A stretch of 48,421 bases of DNA from Planctomycetota bacterium (GCA_028281765.1 JANQJF010000084.1:1-48421); one strand, 5' to 3'; positions 26,098 through 34,753 are shown, counted from the first letter of the stretch. The notes: generated from the letters alone by a model not told the origin. Numbers and translations are program-made.

Positions 26098-26121
26098 GGT
26101 AAGGGGAAGTGGGGTGGAGGG
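26098..26121. repeat. Polypurine dispersed repeat, copy 2
   Basis: The tract GGTAAGGGGAAG followed by GGGGTGGAGGG agrees at 21 of 24 positions with 6280-6303. It lies in the leader of the radical SAM gene, about 50 bases before its start, so the transcript reads as a pyrimidine tract. Confidence 0.6.
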
Positions 26122-26150
26122 CAAGGGAGGACGGGGTGCGCAGCAAAGGA

Positions 26151-26261
26151 GGTCACGTTTCGGACACGGACGCGGGCACGTTCACGGGTCGGGACACGGG
26201 CAACGAACCTTCCCGTGTCCCGACCCGTGAACGTGCCCGCGTCCGTGTCCGAAACGTGACC
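26151..26261. repeat. Perfect 50-bp inverted repeat with 11-base loop
   Basis: Bases 26151-26200 are the exact reverse complement of 26212-26261, separated by CAACGAACCTT. Each arm contains GGACACGG twice and related CGGG(C/T)(A/C)CG units, so the arm itself looks built from a short repeat. No open reading frame fills it, and there is no U run for a terminator. It lies between two minus-strand transcription units. Confidence 0.95.
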
Positions 26262-26289
26262 CCCTCGCCCTTCCCCCAAACCCCTTGCC

Positions 26290-26329
26290 AAAAAAGAAGG
26301 GCCCGGCCAACTCAATGGCCAGGCCCTTC
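26290..26329 (-). terminator. Rho-independent terminator
   Basis: A 13-pair stem with one mismatch (GAAGGGCC-C-GGCC with GGCC-A-GGCCCTTC, eight-base loop) is followed on the minus strand by six U residues. It ends the transcript of the small zinc-ribbon gene and its tRNA-like 3' element. Confidence 0.88.
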
Positions 26330-26364
26330 CGGGCGATCAGGAGGAGGATGGAGAGATGAAGCTT

Positions 26365-26410
26365 TGCTGGAGCTCGCGGGATTCGAACCCGCTAGTGGAC
26401 CGAAAGCTCC
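26365..26410 (-). other. tRNA T-arm plus acceptor-stem-like element in a 3' UTR
   Basis: Immediately after the stop codon of the zinc-ribbon gene the minus strand reads GGAGCTT, an 11-base linker, a perfect T-arm (GCGGG-TTCGAAT-CCCGC), then GAGCTCC and AGCA. The two outer seven-base segments pair fully (one G:U). This is a tRNA or tmRNA 3' end without D- and anticodon arms. It may be a tRNA/tmRNA fragment left by an integration event or a tRNA-mimic 3' structure. No integrase gene is nearby. Confidence 0.5.
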
Positions 26411-26596
26411 TCAGCTTGCTTTCCACTTCCGCTTTTGAACTTGCTCGCTGAACTGCTTCGAGTCCTCCTTGCTGAACAGTTTGACGCGCCCCCCGCAGGT
26501 CGTGCAGTACGAATGATTCACGCTCATCATGTAGCGGACGTAGTCGTTGCAGTCGGCGCACCACTTCAGTTCGTTGTAGAAGTCTCGAAGGTCCAT
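26411..26596 (-). CDS. Small zinc-ribbon protein
   Basis: 61 residues beginning MDLRDFYNELKW. Two CxxC pairs (CADC at about 13-16 and CTTC at about 31-34) fit a zinc ribbon, with YVRYMMSVNHSY between them and a basic tail ending in KRKWKAS. The residue spacing and the RLFSKEDS-like end look like a conserved small protein of Planctomycetes, but its function is not known to me; a nucleic-acid or ribosome-binding role is plausible from size and charge. The ATG at 26596 is chosen because the frame above it is not protein-like. The stop directly abuts a tRNA-like element and a terminator follows. Confidence 0.75.
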   Translation of the reverse strand: MDLRDFYNELKWCADCNDYVRYMMSVNHSYCTTCGGRVKLFSKEDSKQFSEQVQKRKWKAS

Positions 26597-26910
26597 ACGG
26601 TCTCGTTCTGTTGCGGTTGTGGTTGGCTGGTTGTTGATGAGAGCGATGGACTTGAAGCAAGCCGCTTGCCAACTACCGAAAATGCGCGCACAAAAACGCG
26701 ACACGGCGATGGCACCGACGACTCGTGGATCCGACGCGCGCGCCCCACCAACGACGCAATGTGGAATCCACGCGACACGCCCGGCTGCATGATGCGCGCG
26801 GCGAGTCATCCAGCGTGGTTCGTCGGTGTGAATGCCGCGGTAGCACGGGCGACTGCGTGACGGCGTCGTATTCGCACAACGCGTCGTCGCCGTGCATCAC
26901 TCGTCCTGCA
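26597..26910. other. Gene-free stretch upstream of the zinc-ribbon gene
   Basis: No convincing coding region is seen in these 314 bases. They lie between the stop of the 844-residue protein gene and the start of the zinc-ribbon gene and should hold the latter's promoter and leader. The only structure noticed is a GCAAGC-C-GCTTGC palindrome near 26657. Confidence 0.5.
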
Positions 26911-29445
26911 TCACTCTCCCTCGTCGACCTCGAGATTCCACAGCGAGTCGTCCCACCAATCCGACGCGATGATCGTGTCGACGTACTCGAGATCGTCGTC
27001 GTCGCCCGTCTCCTTCAACAGGATCTCCACTCCCATCGCTTCCGCGAGGGCTCGGTCGAAGTCGACGAACGCGCGCTGCAGCTCGGCGCTTGAATCGGGA
27101 TACACGTTGTAGAACGCGAGCTTCTGGCTCTCGGTCAACGCGACGATCTGGCGCGCGACGAAGCGTCCGTTCGCGTCGCGCGCGAAGATCACCTGCTTGT
27201 TGACGTCGAGCACGATCGCCGCGGCCGAGTAGGCGAACGATCCCCCCACGCCCAGACAGCTGCCAACGTGCGTACCGAGTCGCAGCGCTTCCAGCGGGTT
27301 GAGCTCGAACGCCAATCGCAGGTTGCCGTGTCCCGGCACCTCGCGCTCGAGCTCGATTCCGTGCAACCAGACGTCGGCATCGATCTCCGCATGATCACGC
27401 AGCCATTGCTGGTTGGTCGGGTGTGCGGCGGCGTAGTCTGCATCCCCTTCCAACACCGCACGGATCATCTTGCGCAAGCCTCGCCGGTTCTCGTCGATCC
27501 GCGCGTGCATCATCCAAGCGTGCCGAATCTGTTCCGACGGCTCGGAAGCCATCGCGTCGCGGGACTGCCCGAGCGCGATGAGAGACGCAGCGCGCAGCTC
27601 GTCACACACCACGGCATCCCACGCCTCGCGGACGCGACTGCCGTGCCGCTCGAGCTGCGCATCGCTGAGTTCGAGCACACCGTCGAAGTGCTGTCTCAGC
27701 TTCTTCGACATCGGCTGCACGCCGTCGACCGCCTCACGCCGACGAATCAGGCCGACAAGCGTGGAGAGATCCGCCGTCGCAGCGTCGATCCAGAACGGCG
27801 TCTCGGTCATCGCGCGCACCACGCCCTTCCGGACTGGCCACGCCGCCGCGCCCAGGATCTTGGCCGCGCGCAGCAGCGAACGCGGCGCCGTCACGAGGGA
27901 CCGCAGCATGAAGTCCGCGGAGCAGTGAGAGAGCGCGTTGATCCCGCATGAGATCAGCCACGCGTCGTTCTTGCGTCGCGTCGCGGCAGCGATCTCGTCC
28001 CACGACGCCTGCGGCAGTGCGAGGATTCGATCCTGCTCCTCGGCCTCCATCGACATGAAGCGTTCGAGCACGTACTGCACGAAACCGCTCGGCGGCAGCC
28101 CCACGGACTGCGCCGCCCGGATCCAATCTGTGAATCGTGCGAGACCGACATCTTCCGTCTCGTGATGGAGCACTTCCTCGAAGAGCTTCAGGGCGAGCTC
28201 GCGACGCGGCTCGTCGGCGTCTCGAAACGCCGCGAGGATCGTCGGCCATTCCTCGAACACGTAGACCGAGCGTTCGATGTCGTGCACGAGAGTCGACAAG
28301 AAGATCTTCAGATGCGTCGCCAACCTGTAGGCAAAGACCGGGTCGATCTCCCGCCACCCGTCGAGTTCGAGCAACGCGCCAAACTCGTCTTCGTGCCAGG
28401 TGCACGCTTCCCACAATCCCATCGCGAGCGAGCGATCGAAGCTCGCGCTCTCGGCGAGCGCGTGGTCCAGGTAGTCGATGAACGCACGAACCCGCTGCAC
28501 GTCCTCGACACTCGCAGGACGGTCGAGCCCGCGCACTTCGAACTCGTAGTTCGGCGCGAACTCGCCCCGAAGCCGGAGAGCCGCGTCGAGCCGATCAGAA
28601 TCGACGCGATGGATGAGGAGCTCGGACACGACATACTGCACGTCCGCGACGAACGCCTTCTCGTCGTGGCGGTCGCGCAGGAGATCCGCGAGCCGCTCCG
28701 CGTGTGAGAGTTCGAGCTCTTCCAAGCCGACCAAGGTCGCGAATTCGAGCACGACAGGGCCTCGAAGATCCGGCGACACTCCGACCAGCGCTTGGCCGAG
28801 AGACAGCGCGCGTGCAGTCGACACGCGCGCCGCGTGCGCGGCGAGAGCATTGCGCGCCGCAGCGTCCCGTCCGAGATCGAGCTGATGCCACACGGCCTGC
28901 AGACGCACCCCGTCCGCATCACCCTGCAATCGCAACGCACGCCCGAAGGTGCGCGCAAACCCGGCGGGTGCGCCACGAAACTCGGGCGCCTCCTCGACAG
29001 ACACACCACCCCGCGCGCGCAGCCGTTCGAGCAACCGATCCTGCCCGGACGGCTCGCACAAGAACGGACGCAGATCCATCGGCTCCGGTCGTCGCGGCTT
29101 GGGCGGTCGGTCCTTGGTCCCCTTGTACGCGCGCGGGTTGGCCTGGGTCGGCACGTGCGGAGCCGGCGGCGGCTCGATCGTCAACGACGGTAGCGCGGGG
29201 CGATCCCCCATCGGGTCCGAGAACGTATGCGCCAGCACGGTCTCGACATCGCGCACGACCTCGGGCCGGATCTCACGGACGGCACACAGCCGCTCCCACG
29301 CCGCATGGACCTCCTCGGTCTCGGCATTCCGCGGCAACGGCTCGAGCCGATCGCGCACAGCTCCCTTCTCGACCCGCACGACCAGCCTGTGAAGGCCATC
29401 GAATCGGCGGAGATGCTGGACGACGACGTCCAGATGCGCGGTCAT
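26911..29445 (-). CDS. Large cytoplasmic protein of unknown function
   Basis: 844 residues, not recognised. There is no signal peptide or membrane helix. Residues about 85-125 are Pro/Lys/Arg-rich (PPPAPHVPTQANPRAYKGTK). Residues about 200-600 are mostly helical. The most distinctive part is at about 725-800: LNPLEALRLGTHVGSCLGVG, then FAYSAAAIVLDVNKQVIFA and ARQIVALTESQKLAFYNVYP, which recalls the Gly-x-x-x-x-S-C-L core of PcfJ-like and related phage/plasmid proteins; this likeness is weak. The C-terminus is very acidic (TGDDDDLEYVD). The start overlaps the upstream membrane TPR gene by four bases (ATGA), so the two are made together. Confidence 0.75.
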   Translation of the reverse strand: MTAHLDVVVQHLRRFDGLHRLVVRVEKGAVRDRLEPLPRNAETEEVHAAWERLCAVREIRPEVVRDVETVLAHTFSDPMGDRPALPSLTIEPPPAPHVPTQANPRAYKGTKDRPPKPRRPEPMDLRPFLCEPSGQDRLLERLRARGGVSVEEAPEFRGAPAGFARTFGRALRLQGDADGVRLQAVWHQLDLGRDAAARNALAAHAARVSTARALSLGQALVGVSPDLRGPVVLEFATLVGLEELELSHAERLADLLRDRHDEKAFVADVQYVVSELLIHRVDSDRLDAALRLRGEFAPNYEFEVRGLDRPASVEDVQRVRAFIDYLDHALAESASFDRSLAMGLWEACTWHEDEFGALLELDGWREIDPVFAYRLATHLKIFLSTLVHDIERSVYVFEEWPTILAAFRDADEPRRELALKLFEEVLHHETEDVGLARFTDWIRAAQSVGLPPSGFVQYVLERFMSMEAEEQDRILALPQASWDEIAAATRRKNDAWLISCGINALSHCSADFMLRSLVTAPRSLLRAAKILGAAAWPVRKGVVRAMTETPFWIDAATADLSTLVGLIRRREAVDGVQPMSKKLRQHFDGVLELSDAQLERHGSRVREAWDAVVCDELRAASLIALGQSRDAMASEPSEQIRHAWMMHARIDENRRGLRKMIRAVLEGDADYAAAHPTNQQWLRDHAEIDADVWLHGIELEREVPGHGNLRLAFELNPLEALRLGTHVGSCLGVGGSFAYSAAAIVLDVNKQVIFARDANGRFVARQIVALTESQKLAFYNVYPDSSAELQRAFVDFDRALAEAMGVEILLKETGDDDDLEYVDTIIASDWWDDSLWNLEVDEGE

Positions 29446-29984
29446 GACTCTTCAGGCGGCCGCGCACTCTCGAGCTCGCGCTCGACCGCGTCCCGGAAGC
29501 GCTGGTCGGAATCGAGACCGCGCACGCTGCGCAGCCACTTGCGCGACTTCGCGGCCTGCCCGCTCCGCGACAGCACCGTCGCGAGCCCGAGCCGGGTCGA
29601 CGCATCCCACGGATCGAGCCGGACGAGCTTCTGGTAGAGCTTCTCCGCGGGCTCGAGGTCGTTCTTCAGATAGGCGACGAACGCCTCGCGGAACATACCC
29701 TCTCGCTGCTCCTTGAGCTTCGGCCGACGCCGGCGAATCCGCCCCGCCGCGAACATCGCAATGCCGACGATCGACACGATCTGCATCACGACCAGCGCGA
29801 GCACGTAGACGGTGCCCGTGTGCGCGTAGCCGAATCGCGCGACCAGCGCGACGTCGGCCGAAATCCACGTCAGTACGAGCAGATGGACGCCGCGATTCAC
29901 GAGCCCCGTGCGCAGGTATCCGCACGCCGCGACCTGCCCGGCGAGGAACACGATCAGGTTCGGCAGGAAGGCGTCGGGGAACAT
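29442..29984 (-). CDS. Small membrane protein with TPR-like tail
   Basis: 180 residues from the ATG at 29984. Three hydrophobic segments cover about 5-90: LPNLIVFLAGQVAACGYL, LLVLTWISADVALVARF and VYVLALVVMQIVSIVGIAMF. An Arg/Lys-rich cytoplasmic turn (RIRRRRPKLKEQ) follows, then a TPR-like region: FVAYLKNDLEPAEKLYQKLV and TRLGLATVLSRSGQAA. It is unassigned beyond this architecture. It could anchor the 844-residue protein encoded downstream with a four-base overlap. It is divergent from thiE, with 33 bases between starts. Confidence 0.75.
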   Translation of the reverse strand: MFPDAFLPNLIVFLAGQVAACGYLRTGLVNRGVHLLVLTWISADVALVARFGYAHTGTVYVLALVVMQIVSIVGIAMFAAGRIRRRRPKLKEQREGMFREAFVAYLKNDLEPAEKLYQKLVRLDPWDASTRLGLATVLSRSGQAAKSRKWLRSVRGLDSDQRFRDAVERELESARPPEES

Positions 29985-30017
29985 GGCGCCGCGGATGATA
30001 CGGTGCGCGCATCCCGT

Positions 30018-30614
30018 ATGGAACGAGTGCCCTGGCGACTGTGTCTGTTGTTCACGCCCGAGCTGTGCGCGGCGGATCCGTGGGACACGCTGCGCGCGGC
30101 GATCGCGGGCGGCGTCGACGTCGTGCAGTGGCGCGTCAAGCACGATGACCAAGGCGGCGCGACGCGCTGCCGTGACGTCTGCGCCGAGACCGACACCGCG
30201 CTGATCGTCAACGACGACGTCCACTTGGCGATCGACCTCGACGCGGCGGGCGCGCACGTCGGCCAGGGCGATATGCCGGCGGCGACAGCGCGCGCGCTGC
30301 TCGGACCGGACCGCATCCTCGGCGTGAGCACGCATTCGGACGCGGAGATCGACGCGGCGCTGCGCGACGGCGCGGACTACATCGGCTTCGGTCCGATGTT
30401 CGCGACGGCGACGAAGGGCTTCACGGAGGGCCAGCCGAACGGAGCGCTACGCGCGGCGATCGAGCGATCGACGGTGCCGGTGTTCGCAATCGGGGGGATC
30501 ACGCCGGGAAACGTGGACGTGGTGCGAAAGCATGGCGCGCGACACCTCGCGATCAGCGCCGCAATCCTCCGCGCCGACGATCCCGCCGCAGCCGCTACGC
30601 AGCTCGTCGACTGA
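30018..30614 (+). CDS. thiE: Thiamine-phosphate synthase
   Basis: 198 residues, slightly short for ThiE. It joins HMP-pyrophosphate and the thiazole phosphate to give thiamine phosphate. The TIM-barrel signatures are present: VDVVQWRVKHDD, LIVNDDVHLAIDLDAAGAHVG (metal and pyrophosphate binding), LGVSTHSDAEIDAAL, YIGFGPMFATATK (the phosphate-binding GPxFxTxTK motif) and VFAIGGITPGNV. The ATG at 30018 leaves only 33 bases to the divergent gene, so no TPP riboswitch can lie immediately upstream. Its stop abuts the stop of convergent queA in the palindrome TGATCA. No other thiamine genes are in the window. Confidence 0.92.
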   Translation: MERVPWRLCLLFTPELCAADPWDTLRAAIAGGVDVVQWRVKHDDQGGATRCRDVCAETDTALIVNDDVHLAIDLDAAGAHVGQGDMPAATARALLGPDRILGVSTHSDAEIDAALRDGADYIGFGPMFATATKGFTEGQPNGALRAAIERSTVPVFAIGGITPGNVDVVRKHGARHLAISAAILRADDPAAAATQLVD

Positions 30615-31649
30615 TCACACGATCAGCATCGCATCCCCGAACGAGAAGAACCGGTACTCCCGCCGCACCGCCTCCTCGTACACCTGGAGCATCTCCTCCC
30701 GCCCCGCGAACGCAGAGATCAGCATCAGCAGCGTCGACTCCGGCAGGTGAAAGTTGGTCACCAGTGCGTCAACGACGCGCAGCTTGCGGCCCGGGTAGAG
30801 GAACAGGTTCGTCTCCCCCACACCCGGCTCGACGAGTCCGCCATCCCGCGCGCACGACTCGAGCGTACGCGCCGAGGTCGTGCCGACGGCGACGACCCGC
30901 CCGCCGCGCTCGCGCGTGCGTCGGATCGCGTCCGCGGTGTCGGCCGGCAGCTCGTAGCGCTCGAAGTGCATCTCGTGCTCCTCGACGTCGTCGACGCGGA
31001 TCGACGCGAACGTGCCTTCACCGACGTGCAGCGTTACCCAGGCGAGCTCGACTCCGGCCGCCTCGATCGCTTCGAGGAGTGCCGGCGTGAAGTGCAGACC
31101 GGCGGTCGGCGCCGCGACCGCGCCGGGCTTCTTCGCGTAGACGGTCTGATAACGGCGCCGATCCTCGTGCGCGTCCTCGTCGCCGGTCCGCGCGATGTAC
31201 GGTGGCAGCGGCGCGCGCCCGACGGCCTCGAGCGCGGCGTCCAGGTCCCCGTCGCGATCGGTCAGCCGAAAGCGGAACATGCCACCGCCGAGATCCTCGA
31301 CCGGCGCGAACTCGATCCGGCCCTCGAGCAGCCAGCGCGAGTCCTCGCGCACTTTCCGCGCGGGTTTGACGTAGCCGCGGCATTCTTCGCCGTTCCGCTC
31401 GAGGATCAGCACCTCGACCCGCCCACCGGTCGGCCGCTGCCCGAGCAACCGGTGCGGCAGCACGCGCGTGTCGTTGAACACGAGCAGGTCGCCGGCTCGT
31501 AAGAACTGCGGAAGGTCTCGGACGGATTCATGCCGCAACGAACCGTCCGCGCGGTCGTAAACCAGCAGCCGTGCCGCATCTCTGGGCTCGGCCGGACGGT
31601 CCGCAATCAGGTGCGGGGGCAGCTCGAAACGGAAATCGGAGACACGCAC
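30615..31649 (-). CDS. queA: S-adenosylmethionine:tRNA ribosyltransferase-isomerase
   Basis: 344 residues, the usual length. It transfers the ribosyl part of SAM to preQ1 in tRNA to form epoxyqueuosine, the substrate of QueG (encoded at 8.2 kb). Family segments are clear: FRFELPPHLIADRPAEPRDA at the N-terminus, GDLLVFNDTRVLPHRLLG, PLPPYIAR, RRYQTVYAKKPGAVAAPTAG, LHVGEGTFASIR, TNLFLYPG and TNFHLPESTLLMLISAFAG. The start is a GTG at 31649 (VRVSDF); no ATG fits, and the frame upstream is antisense of the glycosyltransferase. The ends of queA and thiE abut, and a six-bp hairpin (CTGATC-ACAC-GATCAG, 30611-30626) covers both stops. Confidence 0.95.
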   Translation of the reverse strand: MRVSDFRFELPPHLIADRPAEPRDAARLLVYDRADGSLRHESVRDLPQFLRAGDLLVFNDTRVLPHRLLGQRPTGGRVEVLILERNGEECRGYVKPARKVREDSRWLLEGRIEFAPVEDLGGGMFRFRLTDRDGDLDAALEAVGRAPLPPYIARTGDEDAHEDRRRYQTVYAKKPGAVAAPTAGLHFTPALLEAIEAAGVELAWVTLHVGEGTFASIRVDDVEEHEMHFERYELPADTADAIRRTRERGGRVVAVGTTSARTLESCARDGGLVEPGVGETNLFLYPGRKLRVVDALVTNFHLPESTLLMLISAFAGREEMLQVYEEAVRREYRFFSFGDAMLIV

Positions 31650-31688
31650 GTCGCGACACTCTATATCCTCTCGCCCGGATCCCCGACC

Positions 31689-33200
31689 TTGAGCTCGACA
31701 GCAGAAGTCATCCTGACCTGGGTGCAGTGCGCACTCCTCGTGCCGCTGGCCGTGCTCGGCCTGCACCGCGGTTGGATTCTGCTGCAGTACCTGCGCACGC
31801 GACGTCAGCGCGCACCGCACGTCGCGGCCAGGCCCGCGGAATGGCCCCGCGTCACGATCCAACTGCCGATCTTCAACGAACGGCTCGTCGCGGGCCGCCT
31901 CGTCGAACAAGTCGCCGAGATCGACTACCCGCGCGACCGGCTCGAGATCCAGGTGCTCGACGACTCGACCGACGACACGAGTGAGATCGTGCGCAAAGTG
32001 ATCGAGCAACTCCCCGGCGACCTGCACGTCGAGCACGTGCGCCGGACGGACCGCACGGGCTACAAGGCCGGCGCCCTCGCGCACGGCCTCACGGTCGCGA
32101 AGGGCGAGCTGATCGCGGTGTTCGACGCCGACTTCCTGCCGCCACGGAACTTCCTGCGCGACACCGTGCCGCACATGCAGGACGAGCGCATCGGCATGGT
32201 GCAAACCCGCTGGGGCCACCTGAACCCGGACTACAGCGTGCTGACCGACGTGCAGCGCACGCTGCTCGACGGCCACTTCGTCGTCGAGCACCACGCGCGC
32301 GCCCGGAACGGCTGCTTCTTCAACTTCAACGGCACGGCCGGCCTGTTCCGCCGCGCGTGCATCGACGACGCCGGTGGCTGGCAACACGACACGCTGACCG
32401 AGGACATGGACCTGTCCTACCGCGCGCAGCTGAACGACTGGAAGTTCACCTACCTGCCCGACGTGGTCTGCCCGGCCGAGCTACCCGTCGAGATGAACGC
32501 GTTTCTCAGCCAGCAGCACCGCTGGGCGAAGGGTTCGACGCAGACCGCGCGCAAGCTGCTCGGCAGGATCCTGCGGGCCGAGGTCCCGCTGCACGCGAAA
32601 GCCGAAGCGGGGTTCCACCTGCTCGGCAACACGGCGTTCCCGCTGCTGATGAGCCTGATCCTCGTCGCGCTGCCGCTGCAGCTGCTGCGCGTCGCGAACC
32701 ACAGCCACCCGCCGATGTGGCTGCGGACGCTCGAGGCGATGCCGCTCCTGTTCGCGACCGCCTGCCTGCTGTTCTACTACGGGTTCGCCCGCCTCGGCGC
32801 CGGCACGTTCCGGCTGGCGACGCTGTTCCGCCTGCCGCTCGTGTTCGCGATCGGCGCGGGCATGTGCGCGAACAACACGGCCGCCGTGTTCTCCGCGCTG
32901 CGCCGCAACCCCGGCGAGTTCCGCCGGACGCCGAAGCGCGACGTCGTCGAGGACACGACCACGCTGCGCGCGTCGACCTACCGCAGCCCGCGCGGCGCGA
33001 CGCCGTGGATCGAATGCGCGCTCGGCGTCTGGGCTTCGGTGACGGCGATCACGGCGTTCTCGATCGGGATCCCGTGGACCGGCGTGTTCCACGGATTGTT
33101 CGCAATCGGACTGACATGGGCCGGCTTCCGTTCGGTCACTGAGGACGTGCGCGGCCGCGCCGCTACCCCGAGCGCCCGCGTCCTACCCGCAAATCCATGA
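31689..33200 (+). CDS. Membrane GT2 glycosyltransferase (cellulose-synthase/poly-GlcNAc-synthase-like)
   Basis: About 503 residues from a TTG at 31689; the start is uncertain because the frame is open further upstream. A membrane helix leads (VQCALLVPLAVLGL). The catalytic domain has VTIQLPIFNE, VLDDSTDDT, FDADFLPPRNF (DxD), TEDMDLSYRAQ (TED) and QQHRWAKG (QxxRW), all features of processive GT2 enzymes. At least three to four C-terminal helices follow (FPLLMSLILVALPLQLL, PLLFATACLLFYYGF, ALGVWASVTAITAFSIGI). It probably makes or exports a beta-linked glycan. There is no PilZ domain. It overlaps the downstream lipoprotein gene by four bases (ATGA). Confidence 0.9.
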   Translation: MSSTAEVILTWVQCALLVPLAVLGLHRGWILLQYLRTRRQRAPHVAARPAEWPRVTIQLPIFNERLVAGRLVEQVAEIDYPRDRLEIQVLDDSTDDTSEIVRKVIEQLPGDLHVEHVRRTDRTGYKAGALAHGLTVAKGELIAVFDADFLPPRNFLRDTVPHMQDERIGMVQTRWGHLNPDYSVLTDVQRTLLDGHFVVEHHARARNGCFFNFNGTAGLFRRACIDDAGGWQHDTLTEDMDLSYRAQLNDWKFTYLPDVVCPAELPVEMNAFLSQQHRWAKGSTQTARKLLGRILRAEVPLHAKAEAGFHLLGNTAFPLLMSLILVALPLQLLRVANHSHPPMWLRTLEAMPLLFATACLLFYYGFARLGAGTFRLATLFRLPLVFAIGAGMCANNTAAVFSALRRNPGEFRRTPKRDVVEDTTTLRASTYRSPRGATPWIECALGVWASVTAITAFSIGIPWTGVFHGLFAIGLTWAGFRSVTEDVRGRAATPSARVLPANP

Positions 33201-34753
33201 GAACGATCCCGCTCGCCATCCTGCTGGTTCTGACCGCGTGCAGCGGTGGCGGCGGAGGCGGCGTGCCGATCTCTACCGTCGGCGTCGCGCCCGATATCGT
33301 CTTCTGCCGCGCCGACCGCGAGAACACGCACAACGCGTCGACGATCCGCACGTCGACGCGGCGCGGCCTCGCGAACGAGAAGATCCCGGACCGCGCGGGG
33401 CGCGAGACGAACGTCCGCGTGAACGCGGACGGCGCGCGCATCGTGTTCGTCCGCGAGCGTCGCATCAACACGCCGAGCAGCCGCGAAGTCTACGTCTCGA
33501 CGGCCGACGGCTCCGCGGGCGAGCGCCGCGTCACGGCCGACAACGACGACGATCGCTCGCCGTGCTGGCTCGACGACACGCGCATTCTGTTCTCGTCCGA
33601 CCGCGAGAGCGCGGGCCGCCGGCTGTGGACCATGAACGAGTTCGGCTCCGAACTCGAGGTGCTGTGGGACGACGGCCTCGAACAACACGACCCTGACGCA
33701 AACGAGGACTTCGTCGTCTACTCGGCCTACGACGCGCTGGCCGAATCACCGCGCCGCACGCTGTGGCTCTACGACCGCGCCGGGATGAGCGCGCGGCAAC
33801 TGACCGACGGCGGCACGGGCACGCTCGACAGCAGCCAACTGGAGAACCCGGAACCAGAAGACCTCGTTCCCGGCGACTTCGAACCCGCGCTCTCCCCCGA
33901 CGGAACGTCGGTACTGTTCACCCGGACCATCGACCCGGAGCGTCGCCAGCTGATGCGCGTGACGATCGCCGACGGCGCGGTCGTCCCACTCGGCGACGGC
34001 ACCGGCGAAGACCGCTGGCCGCGCTGGTCGCCACTCGGCGACGCAATCTTCGTCGCACGCAGCCGCCCGGCCGAAGGCCTCGAAGGCCTGCGCCTCTTCG
34101 AGCTCGCCGCGGACGGCACCGACCCGCTGCTGATCTTCCCGGACAAGCGATTCGAATACCCCGGCTTCGACGCGCTGCCGGCGATCGGCCCCCGCGACAC
34201 GCTCGAAGACGTCGAGACCGTCGCGGTCGCCGAGGCCGAGGCCGAGACCGTCGGCAGCGGCCAGGCCGGCAACCTGACCCAGCTCGAGGAAGCCGACGGC
34301 TTCGTGATCTCGATCCTGACCGGGCTCTTCGACCTGCGCGACGTCGCCGGCCTGAAGCTCGACGTGCCGCTCCCGGCCGAGGAAGCGACGGACATCGCGC
34401 GCATCGACGTGTCCGCCCGCGTCGCCCTGAACCGCAACGACGGCGACACGGTCGTCCGGATGACGCTCGAGAACTTCGAGAACGGCCGCAACGACACGAT
34501 CGTCGAGCGAACGCCAGCCGGCACCGGCCTCGAGACCTACTCGTTCTCGGTGCAGAGCCACGCGCACATCGCGCGCGACCGCCACATCCTGCTGCAGATC
34601 ATCGGCGACCTCCCCGAGGGCGAGCGTGCCGAACTGTCCGTCGACCAGGTCACGATCACGGTCCGCAAGATCGTCCCGCCGCCGCCGCCCGCGGAAGAGT
34701 CGAGCGACGACGAAGTCGAGACCGAGGGCGACGGCGATCCGTCCGGCAACTGA
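33197..34753 (+). CDS. Lipoprotein with TolB/PD40-like propeller
   Basis: 518 residues. A lipoprotein signal (MRTIPLAILLVLTAC) puts the lipidated cysteine at residue 15, followed by Gly-rich sequence. Residues about 30-330 contain PD40-type blades: VNADGARIVFVRERR, CWLDDTRILFSSDRES, ALSPDGTSVLFTRT and PRWSPLGDAIFVARS. The part after about 350 is beta-rich and ends in an acidic, Pro-rich tail (EESSDDEVETEGDGD). It is translationally coupled to the GT2 enzyme and is probably an outer-membrane or periplasmic partner in glycan handling; that is inference from position. Confidence 0.83.
   Translation: MRTIPLAILLVLTACSGGGGGGVPISTVGVAPDIVFCRADRENTHNASTIRTSTRRGLANEKIPDRAGRETNVRVNADGARIVFVRERRINTPSSREVYVSTADGSAGERRVTADNDDDRSPCWLDDTRILFSSDRESAGRRLWTMNEFGSELEVLWDDGLEQHDPDANEDFVVYSAYDALAESPRRTLWLYDRAGMSARQLTDGGTGTLDSSQLENPEPEDLVPGDFEPALSPDGTSVLFTRTIDPERRQLMRVTIADGAVVPLGDGTGEDRWPRWSPLGDAIFVARSRPAEGLEGLRLFELAADGTDPLLIFPDKRFEYPGFDALPAIGPRDTLEDVETVAVAEAEAETVGSGQAGNLTQLEEADGFVISILTGLFDLRDVAGLKLDVPLPAEEATDIARIDVSARVALNRNDGDTVVRMTLENFENGRNDTIVERTPAGTGLETYSFSVQSHAHIARDRHILLQIIGDLPEGERAELSVDQVTITVRKIVPPPPPAEESSDDEVETEGDGDPSGN

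Noticed and set aside
29985..30017. TPP riboswitch upstream of thiE
   Set aside because: Only 33 bases separate the divergent start codons, and no conserved THI-box pattern is visible.
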